64,000 nt of DNA from Dyella solisilvae (GTDB lineage: Bacteria; Pseudomonadota; Gammaproteobacteria; Xanthomonadales; Rhodanobacteraceae), in assembly GCF_003351225.1 (NCBI RefSeq), contig NZ_QQSY01000001.1, positions 248,001 to 312,000 on the forward strand. The letters run 5' to 3'. The position numbers and the translations under genes were made by a program. Below, piece after piece: positions 33,524 to 43,558 of this stretch. Under the pieces are notes generated by a model that did no database searches, was not told the DNA's origin, and saw only the letters and a list, made by a program, of their open reading frames with translations. Position 1 is the stretch's first letter. The number at the start of each line of letters is the position of its first letter.

Positions 33524-36500
33524 ATGAAACGTATGTTGATCAACGCAACTCAGCGTGAAGAGTTGCGTGTGGCCATTGTCGACGGCCAAACCCTTTACGA
33601 TCTCGACATCGAAATCCCTTCTCGCGAACAGAAAAAGGCCAATATCTACAAGGGCCGCATCACTCGCGTTGAACCCTCCCTTGAAGCCTGTTTCGTCGAT
33701 TACGGCGCCGAACGCCACGGCTTCCTGCCGCTGAAGGAAATTGCCCGCGAGTACTTCACGCCGGGCCTGGATCCGAACAAGGCCAACATTCGCGACCTCA
33801 TCAAGGAAGGTCACGAAGTCGTCGTGCAGGTGGAAAAGGAAGAGCGCGGCAACAAGGGCGCCGCACTGACCTCCTTCATCAGCCTCGCCGGCCGCTACAT
33901 GGTGCTGATGCCTAACAACCCGAAGGCGGGTGGCGTCTCGCGTCGCATCGAGGGTGAAGATCGTCAGGCGCTGAAGGAAGCGCTCGATCATCTCACCGTG
34001 CCTGACGACGTCGGCCTGATCGTGCGCACCGCCGGCCTTGGCCGCGACGCCGAGGAACTGCAGTGGGATCTCGATTACCTGCTGCAGCTGTGGAAGGCCA
34101 TCTCCGGCGCCGCCCAGGCGCAGAAGGCGCCGTTCCTGATCTATCAGGAGTCGAAGCTGTTCATCCGCGCACTGCGCGACTACCTGCGCAACGACATTGG
34201 CGAGATCCTCATCGACGAGGAGTCGCTCTATAACGATGCGCGCGAGTTCATGCAGCAGGTCATGCCCAATGCCCTGCGCAAGCTCAAGCTGTACCGCGAC
34301 GACACCCCGCTGTTCTCGCGCTACCAGATCGAGACGCAGATCGAGAGCGCGTTCGACCGCCAGGTCCGCCTGCCCTCCGGCGGCTCGATCGTGATCGACC
34401 AGACCGAAGCCCTGACTGCCATCGACATCAACTCGTCGAAGGCGACCAAGGGCAGCGACATCGAGGAAACGGCGTTCAACACCAACCTCGAGGCCGCCGT
34501 CGAGATCGCCCGCCAGTTGCGCATCCGCGACGCCGGCGGCCTGATCGTGATCGACTTCATCGACATGGACAGCCCCAAGCACCAGCGCGAAGTGGAGGAG
34601 CGTCTCAAGGACGCGCTGAAGCTCGACCGCGCCCGCGTGCAGATCGGCCGCATCAGCCGTTTTGGCCTGCTTGAGATGTCGCGCCAGCGCCTGCGCCCCA
34701 GCCTCGGCGAAGCGACCCAGATCGTCTGCCCGCGCTGCGAAGGCCACGGCCATGTCCGCGGCGTGGAGTCGCTGGCCCTGTCGACGCTGCGCCTGATCGA
34801 AGAGCACGCGATGAAGGACAACACCGGCCAGGTGCTGGTGCAGGCCCCGCCGAGCGTGGCCAACTTCATGCTCAATGAAAAGCGCGCCAGCGTGGTCGAG
34901 ATCGAGCTGCGCAACAAGGTCCACGTCATGATCGTGGCCGACGACAAGCTCGAAACGCCTCACATCGAAATCCAGCGCATCCGCGAATCGGAAATGGGCG
35001 AGCACAGCAAGCCCAGCTACGAGCGCCTCACCGCGGTCGAGGCCTCGCCGGTGGCGAAGATGGGCCAGGCCCTGGGCAGCAGCGAACAGCCGGCCGTCAG
35101 CGGCATCGTGCCGTCCACGCCCGCCCCGGTTCGCGAAGAAACCGCCAGCGCCCCGGCAGCCGTCGCGCCGACCCAGCCCGCGCGTTCGCCGGCTGCGGCT
35201 CCTGCGCCCACCGGCGGCGTGATCTCCCGCTTGTTCGGTTGGTTCCGCGGCACCTCGGCCCCGGCCACTCCGGCGCCGGTCGCGGCGCCCGAACCGGCCC
35301 AGGCCAACGCCCGCGGCAACCGCCGCGACGAGCGTGGCCGACCGGCCCAGGGCTCGCAGGCCCAGGGCAGCCGCCAGCAGCCCCAGCAGCGCCGTGAACA
35401 GGCGCAGGGCCAGGGCCAGAAGGGCCAGCAGCAGGCCAAGGGCAACCGCCAGCAGGCGCGCAACGAGCAGCCGCAGCGCCAGCAGCAGGCGCAGGCCGGC
35501 AAGCCGCAGGAAGCGCGTCAGCAGCCGTCCAAGGCTGAAGCCGCACAGACCCAGAATGAGCAGTCACGCAAGCAGCCGCGCCAGGAGCAGCAGCGCCAGC
35601 CGAGACAGGCCCAGCAGCAAGCTCAGCCACAGCCGCAGCAGCCGGCTCAGGCTCAGGCCCAGGCAGCCCAGGGTGCAGAACGCCCCGTCGCTGCGCCGCT
35701 TGCCGAAGCCGCCAAGGACGCAGCAGCCATTGTCCCGGTCGTGAACGAGGCCGCAGCGAATGCCGAGGCCGCAGCCGAGTCCAGCCCGGAAGCCGAGGGT
35801 GGCCAGTCGCGTCGCCGCCGCGGTCGCCGTGGTGGCCGTCGCCGTCGCCGCCACGAGGACGTCGCCCAGGTCGGCGGCCAGTTGCCGGAAGGCGCCGAGG
35901 GCGACGATCTCGACGATGAGGATCGCAGCGAAGAACTCGCCGCGTCGTCCGCTGAACACCAGACGCCGGCAAGCGCGCCGACGACTGCTGCCGCCCCGGT
36001 CGTGACAGCCGCGGCCGCCGTGGTCGCGGCGGTCGAGGCACTGCCCCCCGTGTCCGGCGCCTCGGCCATGGAGACCCCGGTCGAGCCGAAGGTGCATCTG
36101 GAACCAATCGACGAGCCCGTGCTTAGCGCCGTGGCCCCGAGCTCCTTCAACCTGCCGACGCTGCCGCCGATCCCGGACAAGCCCGAGGGCGAGACCGAGG
36201 CCAGCGCAGAAGTGGTGAAGATCGAAACCCACTCCGTGGAGATGGACGCACCAGTGGCCCCCATCGCCCCGGTGGCGGCGCATGCCACCGATGCATCGGA
36301 ACCCGTCGTTGCGGCAGTGCTGACCACCGACGTGGAAGCGTCGACGACCCACGCGCCAGCGGTTGCCGCCACTGTGGCAGAGCCGGCGCCGGTCGAACCT
36401 GCCGCGACCACGGTGGATTTCCGCGCTCCGCTGGAAACCGTCGCTCACATCGAGGCGACCGCCCCGTTGGCGTCGCCTGAGGTTGCCAAGGACGAAGTCC

Positions 36501-36667
36501 TGGAATCGGCGCCTGCCGTCGAGCCCGCGCCCGCGGTAGCGCCCAAGCAGGGCGACCTGCTCGCCCAGGCTCCGCTCAGCCACCATCCGGCGAGCGAACC
36601 GGCGATCAACGAATCGAGCGACGAAGAAGCCGCCGAAACGCAGAAGAAGGATGCTTCCCACGGCTGA
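33524..36667 (+). CDS. rne: Ribonuclease E
   Basis: A 1047-aa endoribonuclease that starts most mRNA decay and processes rRNA and tRNA precursors. The catalytic half (~1-520) has the S1 domain ([29 protein letters not shown]), 5'-sensor, DNase I-like site with Asp in TAIDINSSK (~303) and in IVIDFIDMD (~343-346), and the zinc-link CPRCEGHG (~402). The C-terminal half is disordered: Gln/Arg-rich RNA-binding stretches, basic [15 protein letters not shown], then a Pro/Ala/Glu-rich tail for degradosome contacts. Start [10 protein letters not shown] at 33524. Followed by a strong terminator. Confidence 0.97.
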   Translation: MKRMLINATQREELRVAIVDGQTLYDLDIEIPSREQKKANIYKGRITRVEPSLEACFVDYGAERHGFLPLKEIAREYFTPGLDPNKANIRDLIKEGHEVVVQVEKEERGNKGAALTSFISLAGRYMVLMPNNPKAGGVSRRIEGEDRQALKEALDHLTVPDDVGLIVRTAGLGRDAEELQWDLDYLLQLWKAISGAAQAQKAPFLIYQESKLFIRALRDYLRNDIGEILIDEESLYNDAREFMQQVMPNALRKLKLYRDDTPLFSRYQIETQIESAFDRQVRLPSGGSIVIDQTEALTAIDINSSKATKGSDIEETAFNTNLEAAVEIARQLRIRDAGGLIVIDFIDMDSPKHQREVEERLKDALKLDRARVQIGRISRFGLLEMSRQRLRPSLGEATQIVCPRCEGHGHVRGVESLALSTLRLIEEHAMKDNTGQVLVQAPPSVANFMLNEKRASVVEIELRNKVHVMIVADDKLETPHIEIQRIRESEMGEHSKPSYERLTAVEASPVAKMGQALGSSEQPAVSGIVPSTPAPVREETASAPAAVAPTQPARSPAAAPAPTGGVISRLFGWFRGTSAPATPAPVAAPEPAQANARGNRRDERGRPAQGSQAQGSRQQPQQRREQAQGQGQKGQQQAKGNRQQARNEQPQRQQQAQAGKPQEARQQPSKAEAAQTQNEQSRKQPRQEQQRQPRQAQQQAQPQPQQPAQAQAQAAQGAERPVAAPLAEAAKDAAAIVPVVNEAAANAEAAAESSPEAEGGQSRRRRGRRGGRRRRRHEDVAQVGGQLPEGAEGDDLDDEDRSEELAASSAEHQTPASAPTTAAAPVVTAAAAVVAAVEALPPVSGASAMETPVEPKVHLEPIDEPVLSAVAPSSFNLPTLPPIPDKPEGETEASAEVVKIETHSVEMDAPVAPIAPVAAHATDASEPVVAAVLTTDVEASTTHAPAVAATVAEPAPVEPAATTVDFRAPLETVAHIEATAPLASPEVAKDEVLESAPAVEPAPAVAPKQGDLLAQAPLSHHPASEPAINESSDEEAAETQKKDASHG

Positions 36668-36685
36668 TCGCCGTGCCTCCTTCAG

Positions 36686-36723
36686 GCACAAAAAAGCCGG
36701 ACGAAAGTCCGGCTTTTTTGTGC
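36686..36723. terminator. Strong bidirectional terminator after rne
   Basis: A 17-bp perfect inverted repeat GCACAAAAAAGCCGGAC / GTCCGGCTTTTTTGTGC around GAAA, with T-runs in both directions. Serves rne and the convergent regulator gene. Confidence 0.93.
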
Positions 36724-36748
36724 AACGTCAAGGCGAGGTTTGCAGTCC

Positions 36749-37402
36749 CTAATTACCCACTTGGTTGTTGTGTGTATCCAGCAGGCCGTGAATCGTCATC
36801 AGGTGCGCCAGGCTGATCACGTGATCCACCTGCAGCTTCTCCATCAGGCGCTGCTTGTAGGTGGAAACGGTTTTGGGACTCAGGTTCAGCTGCTCGCCGA
36901 TCATGGTGAGCGGCTTGCCGCGCACCAGCATCATGGCCACTTCGAGCTCTCGGCTGGACAGTGCGTCGAACGGCGAACCTTCACCATCCAGCGTGGCAAG
37001 CGCCAGCTGTTGCGCCACCGCAGGCGCCAGATAACGACGACCCAGCGCGACGTGCCGCACCGCCTCCAGCAACTCCTCGGCGGTACAACCCTTGGTGAGA
37101 TACCCCAGCGCTCCCGCGTCGAGAAGGCGCTTCGGAAACCGCGCGTCATCCACCACGGTGACGATGATGATGTGTGTGGGGAGCTTTGAACGCGCGACGC
37201 GTTCGGTCAGCTCGATGCCGCTCATACCCGGCATGTGCACGTCGACCAGGGCGATGTCCGGTGCACGTGAACGGATGAGCCGCAACCCCTCCTCGGCCGT
37301 GCCTGCCTCGCCGCTGATCTGTATGTCTGGCTGCTGCTGCAGGATCATCCTGAATCCCGTACGCACCAGCTCGTGATCGTCAATCAGAACCACCTTGATC
37401 AC
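36749..37402 (-). CDS. uvrY: UvrY/GacA-type response regulator
   Basis: A 217-aa NarL/FixJ regulator: receiver (VVLIDDHELVRTG, phosphoacceptor in ALVDVHMPGMSG, Lys in GYLTKGCTAEE) and HTH (LSSRELEVAMMLVRGKPLTMIGEQLNLSPKTVSTYKQRLMEKL). The pattern SPFDALSSRELEV...QLNLSPKTV...HLMTIHGLLD follows UvrY/GacA closely; such regulators are phosphorylated by BarA/GacS and switch on Csr-type small RNAs. GTG start at 37402 with a strong GGAGG 7 nt upstream, giving VIKVVLIDDHE as in homologues; the longer ATG frame is rejected. Confidence 0.88.
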   Translation of the reverse strand: MIKVVLIDDHELVRTGFRMILQQQPDIQISGEAGTAEEGLRLIRSRAPDIALVDVHMPGMSGIELTERVARSKLPTHIIIVTVVDDARFPKRLLDAGALGYLTKGCTAEELLEAVRHVALGRRYLAPAVAQQLALATLDGEGSPFDALSSRELEVAMMLVRGKPLTMIGEQLNLSPKTVSTYKQRLMEKLQVDHVISLAHLMTIHGLLDTHNNQVGN

Positions 37403-37553
37403 TGCCGCCCTCCTTGGGTTTATTGAGCGAACATAGGCCTCGGTATGGCTTAATGCAAGCAGCTTCAACAGGCCAGAACTGCATCATCCACGCAGGCCTA
37501 CTGAAGCATCCGCCATTGCCCTACACGGCCTCTCCGTAATCGCGGGCAGTCAA

Positions 37554-37799
37554 TTACTCGACAGCGGTTGCCCAGTTACGCAGGCCCGCCTCATCGAGAT
37601 CGAAGTCCTCCACCATCACGGTCAGGTCGTGGCCATCGCCATCCGACCACTGCTGTTCGCCGGTACGCCTGATCACGCCACGGATCATGGTTCCGTGCTC
37701 GATCACACAGTCGCCGACACACGTGCCCACCACGTAACCCTCGGCCAATTCAGCCGCGACGCGGTCGGCATAAGGTCCCAGGAATTTCATCGCACTCAT
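37554..37799 (-). CDS. Small conserved-type hypothetical protein
   Basis: An 81-aa acidic protein (MSAMKFLGPYADRVAAELAEGYVVGTCVGDCVIEHGTMIRGVIRRTGEQQWSD...EDFDLDEAGLRNWATAVE). A predicted beta-rich middle (GYVVGTCVGDCVIEHGTMIRGVIRR) with two close Cys. I do not recognise a family. ATG at 37799 with a GGGGGG purine run upstream; MKF at 37790 is an alternative. It is the last chromosomal gene before the island's left end. Confidence 0.55.
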   Translation of the reverse strand: MSAMKFLGPYADRVAAELAEGYVVGTCVGDCVIEHGTMIRGVIRRTGEQQWSDGDGHDLTVMVEDFDLDEAGLRNWATAVE

Positions 37800-37845
37800 G
37801 ACTGCCCCCCGGATGCTGCAAGTGCGCTCGCACGCCTTGTCGTTC

Positions 37846-37873
37846 CGTGGTGCCGGAGCGGGGATCGAAACCC
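37846..37873. repeat. Decayed copy of the tRNA-Leu 3' end (distal att site)
   Basis: Reads TGGTGCCGGAGCGGGGATCG then AAACCCG, matching the tRNA-Leu(UAA) 3' end at 50802-50830 (minus strand) except for one missing C and one extra A. The extra base breaks the T-loop, so it cannot be a working tRNA end; a distal attachment site free to drift is the simplest explanation. Confidence 0.65.
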
Positions 37874-37909
37874 GAGGAAAATTACTAGCTCCGGAGGGTC
37901 GGGTCAAAA

Positions 37910-37930
37910 GTTACTCCCAAAGTTACTCAC
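37910..37930. repeat. Left copy of the 21-bp island-end repeat
   Basis: GTTACTCCCAAAGTTACTCA plus one more C, identical to 50656-50676 and in the same orientation. It contains GTTACTC twice, 12 bp apart, the form of paired arm-type binding sites for integrases with an N-terminal arm-binding domain. Confidence 0.75.
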
Positions 37931-38371
37931 CACATTGGCCCGTACCCAGTTGTAGCTCGGTCGCCTATCCCAAAGGGGCCCCAATCAACTCATGGCCCAG
38001 AAATGAAACACCATACACAAAGCGTGCAGTAGTTCTACCCCGTTTCCACACGTGGTTGCGTTAAGAATCCAGCGGCTTGTTCCTTCGCCCCCCGCTTTGG
38101 CCGAACGATCGAGCCGCCAAAGAGCCCGATGAAGCCAAACACGCCCCGTCCACTCCCTATCAGTCCGTCATCAGCGACGCCGTCAGCACAAGCTCTCCGT
38201 GCTCCACAAGTGGCATCAACTACGTCAAGAACCTCCCTGTCTGGTCGCGCCCCCAATGGGCTATCGTACCCTTCAAGCCGCACACGAGGCTTCAACCAAC
38301 AGCGGCGCCCTTCCGATTTGAATTCGCACAATCGCGCGCCAGTTTTTGATTACAGCACAGGGATAACAGTG
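37931..38371. other. Island left end without a recognisable gene
   Basis: About 440 bp between the end repeat and the first cargo gene. Base composition shifts from GC-rich to more even. Frames on both strands are open in places but have no codon pattern, ribosome site or family similarity. An AGGGATAACAGTG ribosome-site region precedes the next ATG. Confidence 0.5.
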
Positions 38372-40624
38372 ATGTTGATTCACTCGAAAGTGTCCAGCCT
38401 CTTGCGCGCCGAGCTGCTCACTTCTCGATATCTTCGATTCCTGACAGCAAGCGGAGCCTCGGCGATTGTCAATATTCTTCTGAGAATTGAACTGAGCCGC
38501 TCCATGGCTTACAACCCATCCGTTGCATTAGCGTATGTCTTTAGCACGCTATTGGCGTTTGTGTTCAATAGGATATTTGTATTCAGTGCACAAGGCAGGG
38601 CTAGCCACATTCAATTAGCCCGCTTCTTTGTGGTGAACATCATCGGCTTGATACAGACCTTGGTACTAAGCAATGTGCTTTCCAGACTTTTCAGTGCGGT
38701 TACTCATCTGCCGCTGCAATTGAACGAAACACTAGCTCATGCCTTTGCTTTGTCGACATTGGCGATCACCAGCTTCTTTCTACATAAGAATTTTACGTTC
38801 TCGAATTTCGCCAAGACACCAGACTCAAGTGATTTGTTGAAGCCGACCAAGCGGCCATTAAATGTAGATCTGCTTGTTGCCGCAGCACTAGTCTGCACCT
38901 GGACCATTCTCGCTTCTGTTGTTCATCCACTAGGCAATTTTGCCCTGAATGACGATTGGTCCTACGCACGCAGTGTTCAGGTGCTGCTTGAGCAACATCG
39001 TGTCTATATGGATGGCTGGACAACAGCCACATTCTATTTTCAGGCGCTTCTTGGCGCACTCTTCTGTCTGCCGACAGGCTTTAGCTTTTCCGCACTTCGC
39101 GTATCGACCATTGTGATGGGCGGCTTTGGCATTATCGGGCTGTACTTTTTACTGAAGCAGGTGGCCGGGCGCAGGGATTGGGCTGCGTACGGAGCAGCAG
39201 CTTTGATGCTGAACCCCATCTACTTTCAGAACTCATTCAACTTCATGACGGATGTTCCGTACTCGGTGCTGGCGACGTTTGCCTGCCTGTTTTTTGCCAG
39301 GGCATTCGCGACCAGAGCATGCAGGGATGAACTGATCGGGTTCCTTTTCCTTGGTGCCGCCAGCTTAATTCGCCAAATCACCCTGCCGATAGCACTTGCG
39401 TATGGGTTGGTTGTTCTGTGGAGGACCAAGCTTTCCTGGCAAAATCTTGTACGTGCTTTCTGGCCAGCGGCCGGGGTACAGATTCTTTTGACGGCATACA
39501 ATCTCTTTATCATCAAGCTTGGTATCGAGTTGCCGCTCGCTGATGCCAAACAGCGGCAGATGTCTTTTTATGTATCCAAGCTAGGGTACACAGAATTCGT
39601 GCACCAGATGCTTGTGAAGATATACATCGTATTCGTCTATCTGAGCGTCTCCCTACTCCCATTAACTATCGTAATCTCGTCGGCCGTTTGCGTACGTTGT
39701 TTAAAGACCGCGCGCGAAAGATCCATGAGGAAAACGCTCGGTCCGATAACTCTCCTAGCCGTGACGTTTCTTGTTTCCCTTAGCATCAACGACAATTGCC
39801 TCCGATTCCTAGGAAATAATCTATATTCGACGATGGTGCTTGGGCCCTGCGATATGGGGGCAAACTGCGGCCTGATTTACCCGCGAATCAACCCGGCATC
39901 GTGGCTACCCGATTTCGCTTGGAACTCGATATTTGCTTTAATTGTCACGGTTACCTTTGGCCTCCTTTCGGCCGGAGCGACCGTCGCATTATTGCGACCC
40001 GACCCCAAAGAAAATTCTTATGTTCGAAGTGCGGCATTCTCGCTCGTGGCGCTCATAAGTACATTGATTCCTTTTGCCCTGTTCAATGTATTTGATAGGT
40101 ATGTGATTCCACTGGTACCGATGTTTGGAATTCTTCTGACCGCGGCGGGCGGTTTACTTTTATCTAATGAATATTCGCAAAGTAACGCAAGGCAGGTGTT
40201 GCTGAGTCGTACAGTGTCCCTCTCGATCCTCATGATTTATGGTGTAGTTGCCGTGGGCGGAACACATGACTACCTGGCTTGGAATCGCACAAGGTGGAGT
40301 GCCATTTCGGATCTCATGGAGCGAAAGCACGTTACACCGGCAGATATTGAGGGCGGGTTTGCGGTTACCGGATGGAATCTATATGTAACCAATACGGAGG
40401 TAAGGAATCGCTACAACCAACAATTTTATGGTCCGGGCAGATTTTCCATGCCGACGGCGAGTTACGTGATTGGGCTAGATCACCGCACTAATGCTCTCGG
40501 CACCTGTGTGCGACCCCATCAGGGCGGTGAGGTCAAGCTCGCCAGTTACCCCATTTCGGGGTGGTTGCTCGATCCGAGATTGGAGATTGCGGTATTTGAG
40601 CGATGCCACGATGGAGGCGGCTAA
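38372..40624 (+). CDS. GtrA-like flippase domain fused to a GT-C-type glycosyltransferase
   Basis: A 750-aa polytopic protein. Residues ~16-145 are a GtrA-like domain of four helices (FLTASGASAIVNILLR, AYVFSTLLAFVFNRIFVF, LARFFVVNIIGLIQTLVLSNVL, STLAITSFFLHKNFTF), the type that flips polyprenyl-phosphate sugars. After a linker, ~170-750 is a multi-helix GT-C enzyme with the acidic first loop FALNDDWSYARS (Asp ~193/194) as in PMT/ArnT-like transferases, and a C-terminal extracytoplasmic segment. Normally these are separate proteins in serotype-converting gtr clusters. AT-rich with codon use unlike the backbone, so acquired. No gtrB partner is in the window. Confidence 0.75.
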   Translation: MLIHSKVSSLLRAELLTSRYLRFLTASGASAIVNILLRIELSRSMAYNPSVALAYVFSTLLAFVFNRIFVFSAQGRASHIQLARFFVVNIIGLIQTLVLSNVLSRLFSAVTHLPLQLNETLAHAFALSTLAITSFFLHKNFTFSNFAKTPDSSDLLKPTKRPLNVDLLVAAALVCTWTILASVVHPLGNFALNDDWSYARSVQVLLEQHRVYMDGWTTATFYFQALLGALFCLPTGFSFSALRVSTIVMGGFGIIGLYFLLKQVAGRRDWAAYGAAALMLNPIYFQNSFNFMTDVPYSVLATFACLFFARAFATRACRDELIGFLFLGAASLIRQITLPIALAYGLVVLWRTKLSWQNLVRAFWPAAGVQILLTAYNLFIIKLGIELPLADAKQRQMSFYVSKLGYTEFVHQMLVKIYIVFVYLSVSLLPLTIVISSAVCVRCLKTARERSMRKTLGPITLLAVTFLVSLSINDNCLRFLGNNLYSTMVLGPCDMGANCGLIYPRINPASWLPDFAWNSIFALIVTVTFGLLSAGATVALLRPDPKENSYVRSAAFSLVALISTLIPFALFNVFDRYVIPLVPMFGILLTAAGGLLLSNEYSQSNARQVLLSRTVSLSILMIYGVVAVGGTHDYLAWNRTRWSAISDLMERKHVTPADIEGGFAVTGWNLYVTNTEVRNRYNQQFYGPGRFSMPTASYVIGLDHRTNALGTCVRPHQGGEVKLASYPISGWLLDPRLEIAVFERCHDGGG

Positions 40625-40943
40625 CTTCAGCAGAGCTAGGGATGGCTCATCATCTTTGCTTGTCTAGCCGTTCCACACACAACCTAGCCGTGATGCGCAT
40701 TCCCACGCGACTAGAGTCCGTTCCGACCGTCTTGCTGCGTTTCAGAGCGACACTTCGGTCACCAAACTCCGGTGACCAACTTCGCCTTCGCGGCAACGAT
40801 CGTAATGGCACACCTTTGAATCGCTTTATTTCCAGTCAAGCTGAGTGGAAGCATCCGCCCGCCCCTGCTATCTATTATTCCCAATGCGCCCTCTTCGCTG
40901 CCACCCAACACCACCGGGACAGTCAGTGCGACTAACCCCTTGT
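40625..40943. other. Gap between converging island membrane-protein genes
   Basis: 319 bp with no convincing ORF. It contains a 7-bp perfect dyad GGTCACC-aaactcc-GGTGACC at about 40757-40777 without a T-run, a possible weak termination or folding signal. Confidence 0.45.
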
Positions 40944-43133
40944 CTACCCGGCCCTATTTTGGATATCCAAGCCAGCCGAGCGCCACGCCGGAAGGGCACG
41001 AGAACTAGACGCAACAATTATTACCGCGCCACACAACCAAAGCACCGCCATGATGAGTGCCCCGAAATGAAGATGGTCTGCGTTGACAATCGGACTTACG
41101 ATCCATACTGCAGCGAAGTACGCCAGCCAAGTACCGAAAAGGATCGTCGGAATCCTGGAGTGTTGATCCGCCAGATACATGGCTCCAGCCGCCGCGATAA
41201 GGACGATTGAACCGTACGCCTGATGAGGGACGTAGCCATGCCGGACAATGAGGAGGGTCATGGAAACAACCCCCACGACACCACAGAGGATCAACTTCTT
41301 CTGGAAAGCCGAGCCGCGAAAAATGGCCAGAATCGCTCCGACCGAGGCAATGCCAATGGTTCTGGCAAGTACGACAAAATCGCCCGCACGCTGATTTTCC
41401 GCAAAACTGGACGTTCGGTTATCTAAAGCCCCACCAAACCCTATCGATAGCGGCACATCGACAAGCATATGGAATGAATGCAGTTTCATCGCCAGCCATT
41501 CTTCAAGACCAAGGCCTTTCCAGCACTGCAAAACGCTGGCAAGTATGGAGCTGGATCGATGATCGAAGCCGGTATCGTTTGCAAGCTGATATCTCACCAA
41601 AGCATTTCCGAATGGCTGAACAACCTTTATCCAGTACACCCAGGGCGCCATGACGACGAGCGCCACGAATGCTCCGTAGGTAAGCGTTTTTACATCACCC
41701 CATCGAAGCGCATTGGCAAATACAATAAGAAATGCCGCTCCCGCAATCGCGTTACCCGAATGCGAGAGATAACACAGCACCAGTGCTGTCGGGATCAAGC
41801 CGAGGTTGCGGCGCTCGGGCAACAAAGTGAGGCCCACGGCAAGCAGTATGTAGGCGGCGCCAAGCATTTTTCCCCAAGTGTAGACAGTGTTGAACAACAT
41901 AAATGGCGAGATCGCCACGATCGCGATGAACAGCATCCGGTGACGCACTTTGGCCCGGAATGAGAACCACAGAAGCACCGGCGCCCACAGGGCGAGTAGC
42001 AGTACGCCAATGGCGCTGTCTGCCGTATAGATAAAATCGGTACCCACCAGCCTCGACAATGGCTCTATGAAAAGCGTCTGCGGGACAATCATGAGAACCG
42101 TAAGCAACGGCGTACGGTCGTCGAAGTACCACGGCCCAGCAACAAGCGCTTCGCCCTTCGTGGCATGCGCGAAGCGGTAGGCAAATAGCACTGGATTCTG
42201 GTTATCGACTGACCAGCTCAACGGAGAGAACATTGCGTTTGCGGCCCATCGACCGCCTCCGTTGTCAATGCCAGCGACGAACAGAAAGGCGACCATGCCG
42301 ATCGCGAGCCATAAAAGCATCGGCATGCGAAGTTCGCTCCATATCCGCCTACGCCGATTTGAGAGCAACGTGAGAGCTGAAATGGCCACCAACGTAATGG
42401 CAGCATAGGATGAAAGGTGAAAATTCAGGAGGCCGGTGGCAAAGACGATCACTCCGCTGACGCCAATGCCGATAATGGCACTGGGCAGCGCGTCAAGACT
42501 GTGTAGCGACAGCAGGATCGCAGACGCAAGCCCAATCAATACAAACGCAGTCCACGCCAGAATAAGGACCGCCGCCCTTGCGCCGATGTCCGTGTGGGCA
42601 AGAAAAGTGGCGCGAGACACTTTGAAGGGCGTCGCCACACCGAGATACGACTCTGCACTGGCGGCATTGGACGTGCCGACCAGGATGACATCCCCAGAGC
42701 AAAAGGACCGCGGAACGTGACGATAGGCAACGTTCCATTCGTCAAAAGTCTGCGCACTGCTGATCAGGTAGGTGTTTCCGGATTTGAGGCACTTCAGATA
42801 CAGAAGGTCCGTGTTTGGATTGCCTCTTAGGCCACCACGCTGAAATGGAAAAGCCATGTAAGGCGTTGGCACGAACGGGGGGCTCGTGATCTTTCCCTTC
42901 AATGGGCCGGCAGACGTCCACGTCCGGAACATACGAAAGGAAGGATTACCCGACATGGCATCGGGAACTTGAAGACTCTCGGGTTTGCCCTCAACCGGGG
43001 GGAACTTACCGGATTCCTGCCAACCAGTTGCCCCAACGAGTGGGATGGGGGCCGAGAACGTGCCTTGGCCGAAAACGAAAACCCCAATCGTCAGCGCGAT
43101 CAGAGCGAGAAAGGTGCGGTTTGTTGTATTCAA
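40944..43133 (-). CDS. Large polytopic membrane protein, possible GT-C-type enzyme
   Basis: A 729-aa protein: an N-terminal helix (FLALIALTIGVFVFGQG), an extracytoplasmic region of ~150 residues with a beta-rich ligand-domain look (PSFRMFRTWTSAGPLKGKITSPPF, two Cys pairs), then about 13 membrane helices. The shape suggests a membrane glycosyltransferase or polymer-modifying enzyme (acidic pair in PWYFDDRTPLL), but I do not recognise the family. It converges on the GtrA-GT fusion and diverges from the methyltransferase, and shares their lower GC, so it belongs to the same glycan cargo. Confidence 0.6.
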   Translation of the reverse strand: MNTTNRTFLALIALTIGVFVFGQGTFSAPIPLVGATGWQESGKFPPVEGKPESLQVPDAMSGNPSFRMFRTWTSAGPLKGKITSPPFVPTPYMAFPFQRGGLRGNPNTDLLYLKCLKSGNTYLISSAQTFDEWNVAYRHVPRSFCSGDVILVGTSNAASAESYLGVATPFKVSRATFLAHTDIGARAAVLILAWTAFVLIGLASAILLSLHSLDALPSAIIGIGVSGVIVFATGLLNFHLSSYAAITLVAISALTLLSNRRRRIWSELRMPMLLWLAIGMVAFLFVAGIDNGGGRWAANAMFSPLSWSVDNQNPVLFAYRFAHATKGEALVAGPWYFDDRTPLLTVLMIVPQTLFIEPLSRLVGTDFIYTADSAIGVLLLALWAPVLLWFSFRAKVRHRMLFIAIVAISPFMLFNTVYTWGKMLGAAYILLAVGLTLLPERRNLGLIPTALVLCYLSHSGNAIAGAAFLIVFANALRWGDVKTLTYGAFVALVVMAPWVYWIKVVQPFGNALVRYQLANDTGFDHRSSSILASVLQCWKGLGLEEWLAMKLHSFHMLVDVPLSIGFGGALDNRTSSFAENQRAGDFVVLARTIGIASVGAILAIFRGSAFQKKLILCGVVGVVSMTLLIVRHGYVPHQAYGSIVLIAAAGAMYLADQHSRIPTILFGTWLAYFAAVWIVSPIVNADHLHFGALIMAVLWLCGAVIIVASSSRALPAWRSAGLDIQNRAG

Positions 43134-43558
43134 TTTCGTTGCACTCGTGTCCGGCTCGCTGACCTGAGCAGATTGATCCAGATGCTAGATTTGTTTAGCC
43201 AGGGATCCCCGCACCATCCCTCAAAAATGCGAATCAAGCTATCGCCTCGGCCCACTCGCCAACGATTCGTATGGGGCAGCCGCGGCTATCGAAGCCTTCA
43301 ACGAGTCATTGTTACCCATTGTTCGCAGTACCCGGCCCCGCCGTTCCGTGGCTGTCCATCACCACTTTAGTGATGCCGGTCAGCCCCCGCCTTTTCTCTT
43401 TCCCTCTACATTAGAAACTCGATCGACGAGAATTGCCTGAAATTCTTGATATTTATTCGGCAGTCTTGGGCCACACGACCGCGATCGGTTAGCTCGACCA
43501 GGGTGCTGGTTAGTCTGCAGCAAGATAACCACCGATATCTGCACTTCATAGAGGCCAT
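43134..43558. other. Divergent intergenic region in the island
   Basis: 425 bp between divergent genes, no convincing ORF. AT-rich patches near 43430-43460 (TGAAATTCTTGATATTTATT) may hold the promoter for the methyltransferase. Confidence 0.45.

Noticed and set aside
37846-37873. A second tRNA gene at the left island end
   Set aside because: Only the 3' ~28 nt resemble tRNA-Leu, with an inserted base in the T-loop, and no acceptor 5' strand, D-arm or anticodon arm follows on the right side.
37910-37930. The 21-bp repeat as a transposon target duplication
   Set aside because: It has internal symmetry (two GTTACTC), lies inside the tRNA-bounded ends, and no transposase is present; integrase sites fit better.
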